Shown here: positions 37,121-47,557 of the stretch, one piece after another | Layout of the letters: the number at the start of each line of letters is the position of its first letter | How positions within the stretch are numbered: the first letter of the stretch is position 1 | Source: Salinivirgaceae bacterium | GTDB lineage: Bacteria; Bacteroidota; Bacteroidia; Bacteroidales; SZUA-534 | Assembly (NCBI GenBank): GCA_017645945.1 | Contig: JAGCNL010000054.1 | Span: forward strand, 1 to 64,000 | Reading direction: 5' to 3' | DNA: 64,000 nt | The notes under the pieces: generated by a model | Seen by the model: the letters and a program-made list of their open reading frames with translations, nothing else | Databases searched by the model: none | What the model was told of the DNA's origin: nothing | Made by a program: the position numbers and the translations under genes

Positions 37121-37727
37121 ATTTCTTGTTTTCAGGGCTTTATACTTATTAACAATTGTTATCTTGCAAATATTCTTTTACTTAAATTTTCAAAAATAGT
37201 TACTGTGTTGATTTTCAGTTTTAGAATATTATGTTAAATTGTTAATTGTTGTTTTTTCTCTGTGTTGAAAAGATTTTTCATTTTGTTGTTGCATTTTCAA
37301 ACTGCTGCACGCATATACGAAAAATCATAAAATCAAATTTTATTTTTTATTTTGATCCTTATAAAAATCAACACTAGCAACGATTTTAAACATTGTTTTT
37401 GAATGTGTGTTTTAAAAACAAATATGTTTTAAACAAAGTGTTTATAAAGTGCTTTAATCGTCTGATTTTTAAATGCTGTTTTTTTTCCTTTTTGTTAAAT
37501 ACTATATAAACACTTCTTAAATTTTACAATTACAAATAGAACTTGAAAAAAGAATGAACGTTTTCACCACCTAATCATCATCAACATAAATTTTTACTTA
37601 AAAGAATTATAATTTTATATGATGAACAGCTGAAAGAGGGAAAGACGTTTTTCTTTTCGCCACAAAAGTAATTGTTGAATAATGTTTTTGGTGACGGTTG
37701 TTTTCTTAATTTCGCAAAAAAATTTTT
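37121..37727. other. Long AT-rich gap before the nadA-mnmG gene run
   Basis: 607 bp with very high A+T. It contains runs such as gttttaaaaacaaatatg and ttttaaacaaagtg (37408-37440), which form weak inverted repeats, but no hairpin with clear terminator form and no plausible gene. The nadA promoter may be TAATTTCG at 37707-37714 (a TAnnTTTG variant), 13 bp before the ATG. Confidence 0.55.
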
Positions 37728-38756
37728 ATGGAAGTTTCTTTGCTTAATCCAGACGCTGGCAATCAGAAAGGTTTGAAGTTTTCTGAAGCTCTTCTTGAAC
37801 AAAATTGTTCGGAAGAACACCGAAATCTTGCTGAAAAGATTAATGAGCTGAAGAAAAGGAAAAATGCAATCATTTTAGGTCACTTTTACCAAAGACCTGA
37901 AGTGCAAGAAGTTTCCGATTTTATCGGCGATAGTTTAGCTCTCGCGCAAAAAGCGGTTAACACTTCGGCCGATATTATCTTGATGGCGGGTGTTCACTTT
38001 ATGGCAGAAACAGTTAAGCTGCTTAATCCTTCGAAAACAGTTTTGATTCCTTGTATTGATGCTGGGTGCTCTTTGGCTGACAGTTGCAAAGCTGCAGACC
38101 TTAAGAAATTTATAGATGAGAATCCAGGACACACTGTTATTTCTTATGTCAACACTACAAATGAGATAAAGGCGTTGAGTGATATAATTTGCACTTCTTC
38201 TAATGCTGTTCAGATTGTTAAAAGTCTTCTGGCCGATGAAAAGATAATTTTCGGTCCTGACCGTAACTTGGGAACTTTTGTCAGCAAGCAGACTGGCCGA
38301 CAGATGTTGCTTTGGAATGGTGCTTGCCACGTTCATCGCCGTTTTTCGGCTTCAAGAATTGCTGAGCTTAAGAGTAAATATCCTGATGCATTAGTGCTTG
38401 CTCATCCTGAGTGCCAGGCTGATGTGCTTGATATTTCTGATTTTGTCGGAAGTACTGCAGCCATTTTGAAATTTGTAAATTCATCTGATTGCAAGACATT
38501 TATAGTTTCTACTGAACCTGGTATTCTTCACCAGATGCAAAAGGCAAATTCTGACAAGCAGTTTATTCCTGCTCCTCCCGATGATGCTCAATTGTCTTGC
38601 AATGAGTGTGAATATATGAAGATGATTACGCTGGAAAACATATATCAAACTCTTTCGGCCGAGTCTCCAGAAGTGACTGTTGATGAACAAATACGTGAAG
38701 CTGCTTTGCGTCCAGTTCAGCGAATGTTGGAAATATCAAGTAAATTAGGAATTTAA
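37728..38756 (+). CDS. nadA: Quinolinate synthase
   Basis: 342 residues. NadA condenses iminoaspartate with dihydroxyacetone phosphate to quinolinate for NAD synthesis. The 4Fe-4S ligands are visible: Cys114 (DAGCSLADSC), Cys200 (WNGACHVH) and Cys294 or Cys291 (SCNECEYM). GHFYQRPEVQEVSDFIGDS and the triad-like repeats of the fold are intact. nadB and nadC are not in the window. It heads the compact ten-gene run; the flippase start follows its stop after one base. Confidence 0.96.
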   Translation: MEVSLLNPDAGNQKGLKFSEALLEQNCSEEHRNLAEKINELKKRKNAIILGHFYQRPEVQEVSDFIGDSLALAQKAVNTSADIILMAGVHFMAETVKLLNPSKTVLIPCIDAGCSLADSCKAADLKKFIDENPGHTVISYVNTTNEIKALSDIICTSSNAVQIVKSLLADEKIIFGPDRNLGTFVSKQTGRQMLLWNGACHVHRRFSASRIAELKSKYPDALVLAHPECQADVLDISDFVGSTAAILKFVNSSDCKTFIVSTEPGILHQMQKANSDKQFIPAPPDDAQLSCNECEYMKMITLENIYQTLSAESPEVTVDEQIREAALRPVQRMLEISSKLGI

Positions 38757-38757
38757 G

Positions 38758-40230
38758 GTGAAGTCACTGAAAAGCATATTTAACGGTCTTGCAGGGCAGA
38801 CAATGATTTACGGTTTGGGCACCATTGTGCCTAGGCTGCTTAATTATCTTCTGCTCACACCGTTTTTTACCCGTGTCTTTAATACAGAGGCATATGGTAC
38901 ATTTTCAGTGTTTTACGCCTTTTCTTCTTTTTCTTTGGTTTTGCTTCTTCACGGAATGGAAACCACCTATTTCAGGTTCAGCGTAAATAACGATGAGCAG
39001 AAAACATACAATCATGCACTTTTCAGCACTTCAATTTTTGCGACATCATTTCTCATTTTTTTGCTGTTTTTCAGAAATCAAGTTGCAGGGTGGATTGGTT
39101 ATCCAAACAACGTTAATTTTATAGTTTGCTTTGCTTTCATCATATTTTTCGATGTCATAACCGCAATTCCATTTGCTCGGTTGCGAAACCAGAATAAAGC
39201 TCTAAAGTTTTCGATTATCAAGCTTATCAATGTTTCAATCAGTATTTTACTCAACATTTTCTTTTACGTTATCTGCCGAAACAGCGATAATTCTTTCCTT
39301 GCATCGTTGTATGACCCAGAAGTGAATGTTGGGTATGCCTTTTTCAGCAACCTTGTTGCTTCTGTTGTTTCATTTTTGCTTTTGCTTCCAGAATTCAAAA
39401 CTTTCTGTCCCGAAATATCGTTCGATTTTTATAAGACTATGCTCAAATACACCTGGCCTTTCATTTTGATTGGTGCCTCAGGTATGATTAACGAAGTGTT
39501 TGACAAGATTTTCCTGAAATTTATAGAATGTGACGGAATGAATCCTTTGGAGCAGGTCGGTATTTATGCTGCCAACTATAAAATTGCCGTCTTGATGACC
39601 ATTTTCATTCAGATGTTCAACTATGCGGCCGAACCATTCTTCTTCAAAAAATCAGTTGCTTCTGATGCAAAAGAGTCTTATCGCGTTGTGATGGACTATT
39701 TTGTAATTTTCTGTCTTCTGATTTTCTTAATGGTGACAATGTATATCGATATATTTAAATACTTCATTGGCAAGGATTTTCACGGAGGTCTCGATATTGT
39801 CACAGTTATTCTTCTTGCCAATATGTTTCTCGGTATTTACTATAATCTTTCTGTTTGGTACAAGATATGCAACAAGACGATCTGCGGCGCCGTCATTTCA
39901 ATCATTGGTGCTGTTTTAACTCTTGTTCTCAATATTTTACTTATACCTCACTTTGGTTACTGGGGATGCGCAATTGCCACCATTGCTTGTTATTTTGTAA
40001 TGGTTGTGATTTGCTATTTGTGGGGACATAAGGTTTATCCAGTAAACTACAACGTCGGTAAAATCGCGGCTTACACTATTCTTGCGTTAGCCGTTCTTTA
40101 CACACGAAATCTTATAGTTTTAGACAATACTTTTGCAACACTTTCAGTTAGTACATTGTTTATGCTGCTTTATATTGGCATTTTATATTATTTTGAGCGG
40201 AAAAACATTAAGAAATTGTTATGCGTGTAA
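38758..40230 (+). CDS. Polysaccharide flippase (MOP/Wzx-like)
   Basis: 490 residues, about 12-14 membrane helices. It uses a GTG start one base after nad[20 protein letters not shown] and [17 protein letters not shown] are typical of the polysaccharide transport (PST) branch of the MOP superfamily, which moves lipid-linked sugars across the inner membrane. There are no glycosyltransferases nearby, so the cargo is unknown. The last 10 bp overlap dut. Confidence 0.88.
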   Translation: MKSLKSIFNGLAGQTMIYGLGTIVPRLLNYLLLTPFFTRVFNTEAYGTFSVFYAFSSFSLVLLLHGMETTYFRFSVNNDEQKTYNHALFSTSIFATSFLIFLLFFRNQVAGWIGYPNNVNFIVCFAFIIFFDVITAIPFARLRNQNKALKFSIIKLINVSISILLNIFFYVICRNSDNSFLASLYDPEVNVGYAFFSNLVASVVSFLLLLPEFKTFCPEISFDFYKTMLKYTWPFILIGASGMINEVFDKIFLKFIECDGMNPLEQVGIYAANYKIAVLMTIFIQMFNYAAEPFFFKKSVASDAKESYRVVMDYFVIFCLLIFLMVTMYIDIFKYFIGKDFHGGLDIVTVILLANMFLGIYYNLSVWYKICNKTICGAVISIIGAVLTLVLNILLIPHFGYWGCAIATIACYFVMVVICYLWGHKVYPVNYNVGKIAAYTILALAVLYTRNLIVLDNTFATLSVSTLFMLLYIGILYYFERKNIKKLLCV

Positions 40231-40652
40231 AGATTATAAATAAATCAAACAATCAACTGCCAGCTTACGAGACTGCAAGTTCAGCTGGTATGGATTTGCG
40301 TGCTTTTGTAGATGCTGATGTTGTGCTGAAACCATTTGAGCGCAAACTCATTCCTACAGGACTTTATATTGAATTGCCTGACGGATATGAAGCTCAGATT
40401 CGTCCGCGCAGTGGTTTGGCAATTAAAAGCGGAATAACAGTTCTCAATTCTCCTGGAACCATCGATGCTGATTATCGTGGTGAGATAAAGGTAATTCTTA
40501 TAAATCTCAGCAATGAAGATTTTACTATCAAGTCAGGTGACCGCATTTGCCAGATGGTGATTGCCAAGCATGAGAAGGTTGAATTTGTAGAAGTAAATGA
40601 AATTAGTGAAACAGAACGCGGTGCGGGCGGTTTTGGACATACTGGAAAATAA
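40221..40652 (+). CDS. dut: dUTP diphosphatase
   Basis: 143 residues, trimeric type. All five motifs are present: [38 protein letters not shown] and the C-terminal [10 protein letters not shown]. It hydrolyses dUTP to dUMP, keeping uracil out of DNA. It overlaps the flippase by 10 bp and the next gene by one base (TAATG). Confidence 0.97.
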   Translation: MRVKIINKSNNQLPAYETASSAGMDLRAFVDADVVLKPFERKLIPTGLYIELPDGYEAQIRPRSGLAIKSGITVLNSPGTIDADYRGEIKVILINLSNEDFTIKSGDRICQMVIAKHEKVEFVEVNEISETERGAGGFGHTGK

Positions 40653-42370
40653 TGCGTAATATAATAAAATACGGATTTATATTTTATTTAGCTTTAGCTA
40701 GTTGCGTTGCTTTATCTCAAGAACAGATTGAATCAGAATCTATTCTGAATGATGCTGAAGTAAATTATACTTTCAATTTATTTGAAGCTGACCGTTACTT
40801 TCTGCAAGATAATTTTGACTTAGCTGAAAATTATTACCAGTTGTGTCTCCACATGAAGCCTGATAATCCTTTCATTTTGTATAGGTTGGCTTCAATTTAT
40901 TTGAATAGTAACGATTTATCGCAAGCAGAGGAATATGTTGATCGCTGCATAGAATTAGATAATTCAAATGAGTGGTATCTTTATCTTGCTGGTAATATCT
41001 ACAACATATCTAAAAAGTTTAAGAAGGCAGAGTCTATTTTTAAGTTGTTGATTGATAAAAATCCTAACGAATTTGATTTTTATATTTGTTTGGCAGATGT
41101 TTATATTCAAGATAATCAGTTAAAAAGCGCTATTAAAGTTTATGATTTTGTAGAGAAGAAGTTTGGCATAGATGAGACTCTATTAATTCAAAAAAAGAAC
41201 ATTTATCTTAAACTAAATAACAAAAAGAAGGCAGAGTCAGAAATGCTGAAACTCGTTCAGACATTTCCTGATGAGTTACAGTTTAAGCGAGTTTTGGCCG
41301 ATTTTTACCTGCAGACTAACAATGTAAATAAATCCATATCAATATTTAAAGAGATGGTTAATGACCATTCCGATGGTTATTCTCATCTTGGTTTGGCATC
41401 ATGTTACCAGCATTTGGGTGATTTAGATAATTTTTACAATGAATTGGAAGCAGGTTTTTCTTCTCCAGTCGTTCCATGCGATATTAAAGTTGGAATTCTC
41501 ATCGATATTCTTGGTAGCTTAAAGAGCAATAAAGACGAATTTGAGAGAGTTTATAAGCTTTCTGAAATACTTGTTAAAAATTATCCTGATAATCCTGATG
41601 TAAATACTATCTATGCTGATTTCCAGATGAATAAAGGAAATATTGATATTGCGCGACTTGCTCTTGAAAAAGTTGTTCAATATAGAAAAGATAAATATTC
41701 CATCTGGGAGCATATATTACTTATAGATAATCAGTTAAACGATTGGATTTCGCTTTTCAAACATAGTAATGAGGCTATTGAGTATTTTCCAAACATACCT
41801 CTTTTCTATTTTCTAAACGGATTCAGTGGTTTCCAGCTTTCGAAATACGAGCAATCAAAAAAATCTTTAGAAATGGGACTTAGTATATTGCCTAAAAACG
41901 ACAAGTTACAGTCTGATTTCTTGACTTTTTTGGGCGAAACCTATTATAATCTTGGAGATAAGAAGAAAGCTTATGATTGTTTTGATAAACTTATTGACAT
42001 TGACCCAAATAACATCATGGTTCTTAATAATTACAGTTATTATCTTTCACTTGATAAACAGAATCTTGATAGGGCTAAGAGCATGTCATATTCTACAATT
42101 ATGATGGAGCCCGAAAATCCAACATATCTTGATACTTATGCTTGGATTTTGTTCGAGATGAAAAGTTATTCTGAATCGCTTAAATACATTAAAAAGGCTG
42201 TTGAACTTGATAGAACCCGCAGTGAGGTTTTGATAGAGCACTACGGCGATATTTTGTACTTTAATGGCGATGTTGATGGGGCTTTGGAGCAATGGAAGAG
42301 AGTGAAAACTTTAGGCAAAGGCGGCGATAAAATAAATGAGAAGATTGAATCAAAGAAATATGTTGAGTAA
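40652..42370 (+). CDS. Exported tetratricopeptide repeat protein
   Basis: 572 residues. A signal peptide (FIFYLALASCVALSQ) is followed by about ten or more TPR-like helical repeats from ~35 to ~560 (DNFDLAENYYQLCLHMKPDN, NYSYYLSLDKQNLDRAKSM, SYSESLKYIKKAVELDRTRS). A Cys in the signal region (LASC) makes a lipoprotein possible. It lies before the DUF4292 lipoprotein and the EnvC-like gene, an order I recall as conserved in Bacteroidetes. A scaffold role in the envelope is inferred. Confidence 0.85.
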   Translation: MRNIIKYGFIFYLALASCVALSQEQIESESILNDAEVNYTFNLFEADRYFLQDNFDLAENYYQLCLHMKPDNPFILYRLASIYLNSNDLSQAEEYVDRCIELDNSNEWYLYLAGNIYNISKKFKKAESIFKLLIDKNPNEFDFYICLADVYIQDNQLKSAIKVYDFVEKKFGIDETLLIQKKNIYLKLNNKKKAESEMLKLVQTFPDELQFKRVLADFYLQTNNVNKSISIFKEMVNDHSDGYSHLGLASCYQHLGDLDNFYNELEAGFSSPVVPCDIKVGILIDILGSLKSNKDEFERVYKLSEILVKNYPDNPDVNTIYADFQMNKGNIDIARLALEKVVQYRKDKYSIWEHILLIDNQLNDWISLFKHSNEAIEYFPNIPLFYFLNGFSGFQLSKYEQSKKSLEMGLSILPKNDKLQSDFLTFLGETYYNLGDKKKAYDCFDKLIDIDPNNIMVLNNYSYYLSLDKQNLDRAKSMSYSTIMMEPENPTYLDTYAWILFEMKSYSESLKYIKKAVELDRTRSEVLIEHYGDILYFNGDVDGALEQWKRVKTLGKGGDKINEKIESKKYVE

Positions 42371-43136
42371 GGCAGCTTTCGTATGTCTGCTTTTGCTCTT
42401 ATTCTCATGTTCACGCTACGCATCTAATACACGTAGCGTTTCTGATTTTTCAGCCTTACAAAATTCTGTAACTGACAGGTATAAATTACTTTCTTCTAAT
42501 AACATAAAATTAAAATTTTCTACAGTTGTTAATCATGATGGAAAGGATAATAAATTAAGTGGTAAAATTTTGATTTATAAGGATTCATGTATTTTCATTA
42601 ATATTATTTCATCTGCCTTGGGAATAGAAGTGGGTCAAGCTAGATTTACTCCTGATTCTGTTTTATTGGTCAACAAGCTGGATAAGAAGTATTTTTCAGG
42701 TGTATACGATGATTTTGTTAAAGTTCTGGATGTTAATTATAAATCTATATTTTCAATTTTAACTGATTCTTATATTAGATCTGACTCTATAGATTTTAGT
42801 GAAAGCAAAGCTTTTTATTTTGCTGATGCTAAGCGTTTTATGGTTAATGATCTTTATTTGTTTGATGGATTAAAATCTTATGTTACAACAGAATTTGACC
42901 AATTTGGCAATGTTGATAAGATGGAGTTTAAATCTGCGCGCAGCAATTTTTTAAGGGTTAATTATTCTAATTTTGTAAATAATTTTGGTTTTCCTGGTAG
43001 TGTGTTGTTTAATACAACGGTTAATAAGGATAAAATTAGTTTGGATTTGAAACTAACATCTATTGAGCTTTTGAAAAATGAGGTTCATCTAAGTAAGATT
43101 ACTTCTTTGGATAATTATAGTCGAATAAGTTTGTAA
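42336..43136 (+). CDS. DUF4292 lipoprotein
   Basis: 266 residues from the ATG at 42336; a second in-frame ATG at 42360 gives a shorter signal peptide and is equally possible. The lipobox LLFSC is clear. The mature part fits DUF4292, thought to have a LolA/LolB-like half-barrel (LKFSTVVNHDGKDNKLSGKI, FINIISSALGIEVGQARFTP). It may take part in outer-membrane lipid or lipoprotein handling, but this is not shown. The start overlaps the TPR gene by 35 bp and the stop lies one base before the EnvC-like ATG. Confidence 0.87.
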   Translation: MRRLNQRNMLSKAAFVCLLLLLFSCSRYASNTRSVSDFSALQNSVTDRYKLLSSNNIKLKFSTVVNHDGKDNKLSGKILIYKDSCIFINIISSALGIEVGQARFTPDSVLLVNKLDKKYFSGVYDDFVKVLDVNYKSIFSILTDSYIRSDSIDFSESKAFYFADAKRFMVNDLYLFDGLKSYVTTEFDQFGNVDKMEFKSARSNFLRVNYSNFVNNFGFPGSVLFNTTVNKDKISLDLKLTSIELLKNEVHLSKITSLDNYSRISL

Positions 43137-43137
43137 A

Positions 43138-44331
43138 ATGTTAAAATACAAAGTTTTATTTATATTTCTATTTACTTTTTCATTTGTATTTTCGCAATCA
43201 AGACAGGAGCTTGAAAAACGTAAATTGCAAAATGAAAAAGATATTAGTTATACCAACGAACTTATTAAGAAGACAGAGAAGAATAAAAACGATACCTTTA
43301 ACAAACTACTTCTGATAAACAGCAAAATAACTAATCGTGAGAGGTTAATAAAGGACATGAATTCTGAAATTGTCCTTCTCAATTCAAATATTGAAACTCA
43401 GTACGATCTTATAAATAGTCTTAACAAGGATTATGAAAACCTTAAAAACGAGTATGCAAAGGTTATTTTGTTCTATTATAAGAACCGCAGTCATTACGAT
43501 AGAATAATGTTCATCTTGGCCTCTTCTGACGTTAATACGGCCTTTAAACGAATAAAGTACCTCCAGCAGTATAGTGATTATAGAACAAACCAAGCTAATA
43601 AGTTGCTTGAGACTAAGGCTGAGATAGAGAAACAGGTTGCAGAGTTGGAAAGCATGAAGTCAGAGAAACAACAATTACTTAAAGATCAGCAAAATGAGGC
43701 TAATGAGCTCCGTAAAGAAAAAGAAGATCAAAACAAAATCATTCAGAATCTTGAAAATCAAAAAACTGAGTTACGAAAAAAACTCGACAAGCAGATACAA
43801 CTTGCAAACGAATTGCAGCGTGAGATTGAGAAAGTAATCGCTGAGGAGCTCGCTAAAGCCAATAAGAAGGGTCCTAACGTGTTTCAGCTTACTCCTGAAG
43901 AGAAGAAGCTTGCTGATAATTTTGCAAACAATAAGAAAAAATTACCATGGCCTACTGAACGCGGAGTTGTAACTGGTCATTTCGGTGAAAATCCGCATCC
44001 TGTTTTGAAAGGAATCATGGTTAGAAACGATGGTATTGATATTTCTACCACTGATGGTTCTTACATCAGATCTGTTTTCGATGGCGTTGTGACCCGTGTT
44101 TTTGTAATACCTGGCGCTCATACAACAGTTATTATTCGTCATGGAAATTATCTTTCAGTTTATTCAAATTTGTCTGAAGTATTTGTAAAACAAGGTGATA
44201 AAGTTAAAACTAAGCAATCTATTGGTAAGATATTCACGGATGATGATAAGTCTGTTTTGCAATTCCAGATTTGGAAAGAAAATGTGAAACTCAATCCTCA
44301 GGATTGGTTAGCTACTTCTAAAAATGAGTGA
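43138..44331 (+). CDS. EnvC-like murein hydrolase activator with degenerate M23 domain
   Basis: 397 residues. A signal peptide (FIFLFTFSFVFSQ) is followed by a long coiled coil (~20-250) and a LytM/M23 domain (~275-397). The metal ligands of active M23 peptidases are missing: the HxxxD motif reads Asn297-Asp-Gly-Ile-Asp301, and the HxH motif reads Val373-Leu-Gln375. Like EnvC, it should therefore activate amidases at the division septum instead of cutting peptidoglycan. It overlaps the DUF4175 gene by 8 bp. Confidence 0.92.
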   Translation: MLKYKVLFIFLFTFSFVFSQSRQELEKRKLQNEKDISYTNELIKKTEKNKNDTFNKLLLINSKITNRERLIKDMNSEIVLLNSNIETQYDLINSLNKDYENLKNEYAKVILFYYKNRSHYDRIMFILASSDVNTAFKRIKYLQQYSDYRTNQANKLLETKAEIEKQVAELESMKSEKQQLLKDQQNEANELRKEKEDQNKIIQNLENQKTELRKKLDKQIQLANELQREIEKVIAEELAKANKKGPNVFQLTPEEKKLADNFANNKKKLPWPTERGVVTGHFGENPHPVLKGIMVRNDGIDISTTDGSYIRSVFDGVVTRVFVIPGAHTTVIIRHGNYLSVYSNLSEVFVKQGDKVKTKQSIGKIFTDDDKSVLQFQIWKENVKLNPQDWLATSKNE

Positions 44332-47300
44332 ATTCACTAAACCATTTTTTGCGAATCTCGATAGATATATCAATAAGTATTACAGATGCTTACTGATAGA
44401 TGGAGTAGTCATTTGTTCAGTTTTTTTTTCTCTTTCATTTCTTGCTTTTTCATTAATTGAATATGCTTTTCATTTTTCGTCTTCCTTTCGTTTAGTATTA
44501 TTAATAATCTTTTTGACTTCAAATATTTATCTGTTTATAAGAAAGATAGCTTTAAATCTATTGAAACTATTCTCTTTTATTAATAGACTTTCTTATGAGG
44601 ATGCTTGTCGTAAAATCCAATCGTACAATACAGAGTTTCAAGATTTATTGATTAACATTCTTCAACTCTCTAAAATTGACAATAATATTCTTGCAGACGC
44701 AGCCATAAAGCAAAAATTAGAAAAGCTAGAGACCGTAGAATTTGCTGAATTGTTAGTATATAACTGGAAATCAAAACTTTCTTCGATTTTATTACCAGTT
44801 TTTACCTTTTTAGGAGTACTAATAGTTTTTCCTAATCTTTATTATAAAGGTTTTAAAAATATTGTTCATTATTCTTCCGAAAATACACCCAAACATCAAT
44901 TTAATGTTTTGATTAACAATAATTTGTTGGTTGAAAAAGGTAGTGATTTATCTATAAATGCCAATGTTTTCTCTGACCTGCAAATCGACCATCTCTTTAT
45001 TTGTTTTGGTAATAATCGTTTTCAAATGCAACAAATTGATGATTCTACTTTTTGTTTCACTTTAAAGAACATTAATAACTCTTTTAGCTTCACTCTCGAA
45101 ACCGAAGAATTAAAGTCAAAGTCTTTTTCTATTTCCGTGTTTAATTCACCTGTTTTGATTGATTATCAAGTTGCTATCGATTATCAGAATTATGTTAATA
45201 AGGCCGATACAATTGTTTATAACCAAAACATTTTGAATGTTCCACAAGGAACAATTTTATACTTTGCTTTTATCGGACGATATTTTGATACACTTTCTAT
45301 AAGACAATTGTCAGATTCTTCTCAGCTCAAGTTTTGCGCAGCAGACACCGTTTTTTATGAGAAGAAAATCATGAAGGATGAAAAATTTGAAGTTATTCTT
45401 TCAAATGAAAATTTATCCAAAGATTTAATTTCATTTAAAATTATTTCTATTCCTGATAACTACCCAGAAATCAAAGTTTCAAAACTTGATGGTTTGTCTT
45501 GTTATGATTTGGTTTTTGATGGTAACATCAGTGATGATTATGGATTTTCAAAACTTCTATTTTGTTTGGAGGATGAAAATAAGCGTGATACTGTTCATGT
45601 TCCTTTTTATAATAATCTTACATCTCAACGTTTATTTTATACTTTTCAAAAACCATCAACTTCTAATTTGGATGACAAAGTTTTAACATGTCATTTTGAA
45701 GTTTACGACAATGATGCTTTTCATGGACCAAAAAAAGCCGTTTCTGAAACATTCTCCTATGTTGTTAAATCTATAATTAATCAGGCTGCCGACAAAGAAG
45801 TTGAATATGAACAAATGTTCAATAAATTAGAGATGTCTAAAATTCTTTCTGAGGAGATTAAAAATGATATTAATGAATTGCGTAGGAAAAGTATAGAAAA
45901 CAATTTGTCTGACTGGGAAAAGCAAAATTTACTACAGCAAATAAAGAGTAAAACCAACAGTCTGGAAAATCTATTGGAGGAGATTACTAAGTCTCAAAAT
46001 CAGATTTCCAACAATGATTCTTTTGATTCAGAGTTGGTAGAAAAGCAAAACAAAATCTCTGAGATGCTTAATAGTCTTGTAGACGAAGAGTTAAAACAAA
46101 TGCTTGAGGAAATCACTAATCTTGCAAATGAGAAGAAGCAAGACGTTACTCCAGAAAATCTGCGGAAAAACTTTGATGACTTTAAGAAATCACTCGATCG
46201 TAATCTTGAACTACTTAAGAAAGTAAAACTTGAGGAAGATCTGGCCAAACTGTCCGATAATCTTGAGTTTCTTTCTCAAAATCAAAAGGAATTGCTCAAT
46301 AATATAAATGAGCATGCAGACGAAAATATCAGTTTGCAACAAAGTGTATTCGAAAATCTATCTCAACAATATGATCAAATAAAGAATGATAATAGTCAGC
46401 TTGACAAGCCTTTACAGCTTGATGACTTGAGAATTGAATTTGATAATATTAAGTCAAATTTCGAGAAAGAAAACAATCATTTGGAAAACAAAGATTTTGA
46501 TTCATTCTTGAAGGAAACGGAGAAGAACGCTAATGAATTGAGTGAGTTGTCAAAAAAAATCAAGCAGAGTATGCAAAATTCTGTTTCTGATCAGGAAGCT
46601 GAGAATGCAGATGATTTAAGGCAGATATTAGATAACTTGTTTGAATTATCGTTCCGCCAGGAGAATATCATTTTGAAATACGACAGAGTTGATTTCAATA
46701 ATTCAGCTTATCTCGAACAAATTGTGGAGCAATCAGAACTGGTGGAAAATTTCAAACTGATTCGAGATAGTCTCTATTCTTTATCGAAACGAACGATTTA
46801 CATCGGTGCTTATCTTTCGAAAGTTACTTTTTTGATTGAAGATAATATGATTAAATCTTCAACTTATTTTCAAGAACGTTCCTCATCAAGAGCTGTTTTG
46901 AGTCAGCGTGAGGCTCTCACCAAGATGAATGATCTTATTCTCTTATTATCTGAATCATTAAAAGACATGGATAATGCTTCGGGTTCTGCTGGCGGAAAAT
47001 CTATAAAGAACAAAAAGCATAAGCCTAAAAAAGACGAAGAATCTTTATCTGAAATGCGAAGTGCTCAGGAGTCGATGAAAAACCAGCTGCGTGATCTGTT
47101 AAATCAAATGAAGTCAGGAGATTCTGACGAAATCAACAAACAAATCGCTAAATCGTTGATGCAGAATGAAATATATCAGCAAATGATACAGCAGATGTAT
47201 AACAGCAGCGAAATTGATGATGGTATTTCGAAATTGCTTCGCGAAGTGAAGGAGTTAATGGAAAAAAATCACTCCGATTTGGCTAATAAGAAGTTGTCTA

Positions 47301-47557
47301 TACAGACAGTTATGCGTCAACAAAATATCGTTTCAAAGTTGTTACAGGCGGAAAGTGCTGAAAATGAGAGAGAAACAGAAGAAAAAAGAATTGCAACAAC
47401 AGGAAAAAATATTAGTAGAAATAAAACTGAAATTCCGATAGAAGACATTAAATTTGAAAAGAATATTGATTTTTTGAAACAGGATGATCTTAGGTTAAAT
47501 TCATTTTATAAAGTTATCTTTGACAAATACATTAACGGTGTAAGTAACAATGAATAA
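44324..47557 (+). CDS. DUF4175-type membrane protein with long coiled coil
   Basis: 1077 residues. Membrane segments lie near residues 22-45, 50-70 and 150-172. A beta-rich, probably periplasmic region (~180-480) with DNYPEIKVSK and FDGNISDDYGFSKLLF is typical of DUF4175 proteins. From ~490 to ~1000 it is a Gln/Asn/Glu/Lys-rich coiled coil (LRRKSIENNLSDWEKQNLLQ). DNA here is markedly A+T rich. The function is unknown. It overlaps the genes on both sides by 8 bp. Confidence 0.85.
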   Translation: MSEFTKPFFANLDRYINKYYRCLLIDGVVICSVFFSLSFLAFSLIEYAFHFSSSFRLVLLIIFLTSNIYLFIRKIALNLLKLFSFINRLSYEDACRKIQSYNTEFQDLLINILQLSKIDNNILADAAIKQKLEKLETVEFAELLVYNWKSKLSSILLPVFTFLGVLIVFPNLYYKGFKNIVHYSSENTPKHQFNVLINNNLLVEKGSDLSINANVFSDLQIDHLFICFGNNRFQMQQIDDSTFCFTLKNINNSFSFTLETEELKSKSFSISVFNSPVLIDYQVAIDYQNYVNKADTIVYNQNILNVPQGTILYFAFIGRYFDTLSIRQLSDSSQLKFCAADTVFYEKKIMKDEKFEVILSNENLSKDLISFKIISIPDNYPEIKVSKLDGLSCYDLVFDGNISDDYGFSKLLFCLEDENKRDTVHVPFYNNLTSQRLFYTFQKPSTSNLDDKVLTCHFEVYDNDAFHGPKKAVSETFSYVVKSIINQAADKEVEYEQMFNKLEMSKILSEEIKNDINELRRKSIENNLSDWEKQNLLQQIKSKTNSLENLLEEITKSQNQISNNDSFDSELVEKQNKISEMLNSLVDEELKQMLEEITNLANEKKQDVTPENLRKNFDDFKKSLDRNLELLKKVKLEEDLAKLSDNLEFLSQNQKELLNNINEHADENISLQQSVFENLSQQYDQIKNDNSQLDKPLQLDDLRIEFDNIKSNFEKENNHLENKDFDSFLKETEKNANELSELSKKIKQSMQNSVSDQEAENADDLRQILDNLFELSFRQENIILKYDRVDFNNSAYLEQIVEQSELVENFKLIRDSLYSLSKRTIYIGAYLSKVTFLIEDNMIKSSTYFQERSSSRAVLSQREALTKMNDLILLLSESLKDMDNASGSAGGKSIKNKKHKPKKDEESLSEMRSAQESMKNQLRDLLNQMKSGDSDEINKQIAKSLMQNEIYQQMIQQMYNSSEIDDGISKLLREVKELMEKNHSDLANKKLSIQTVMRQQNIVSKLLQAESAENERETEEKRIATTGKNISRNKTEIPIEDIKFEKNIDFLKQDDLRLNSFYKVIFDKYINGVSNNE

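Noticed and set aside
43138..44331. Active M23 endopeptidase
   Set aside because: Both metal-binding motifs lack their His residues, so an EnvC-like activator fits better.
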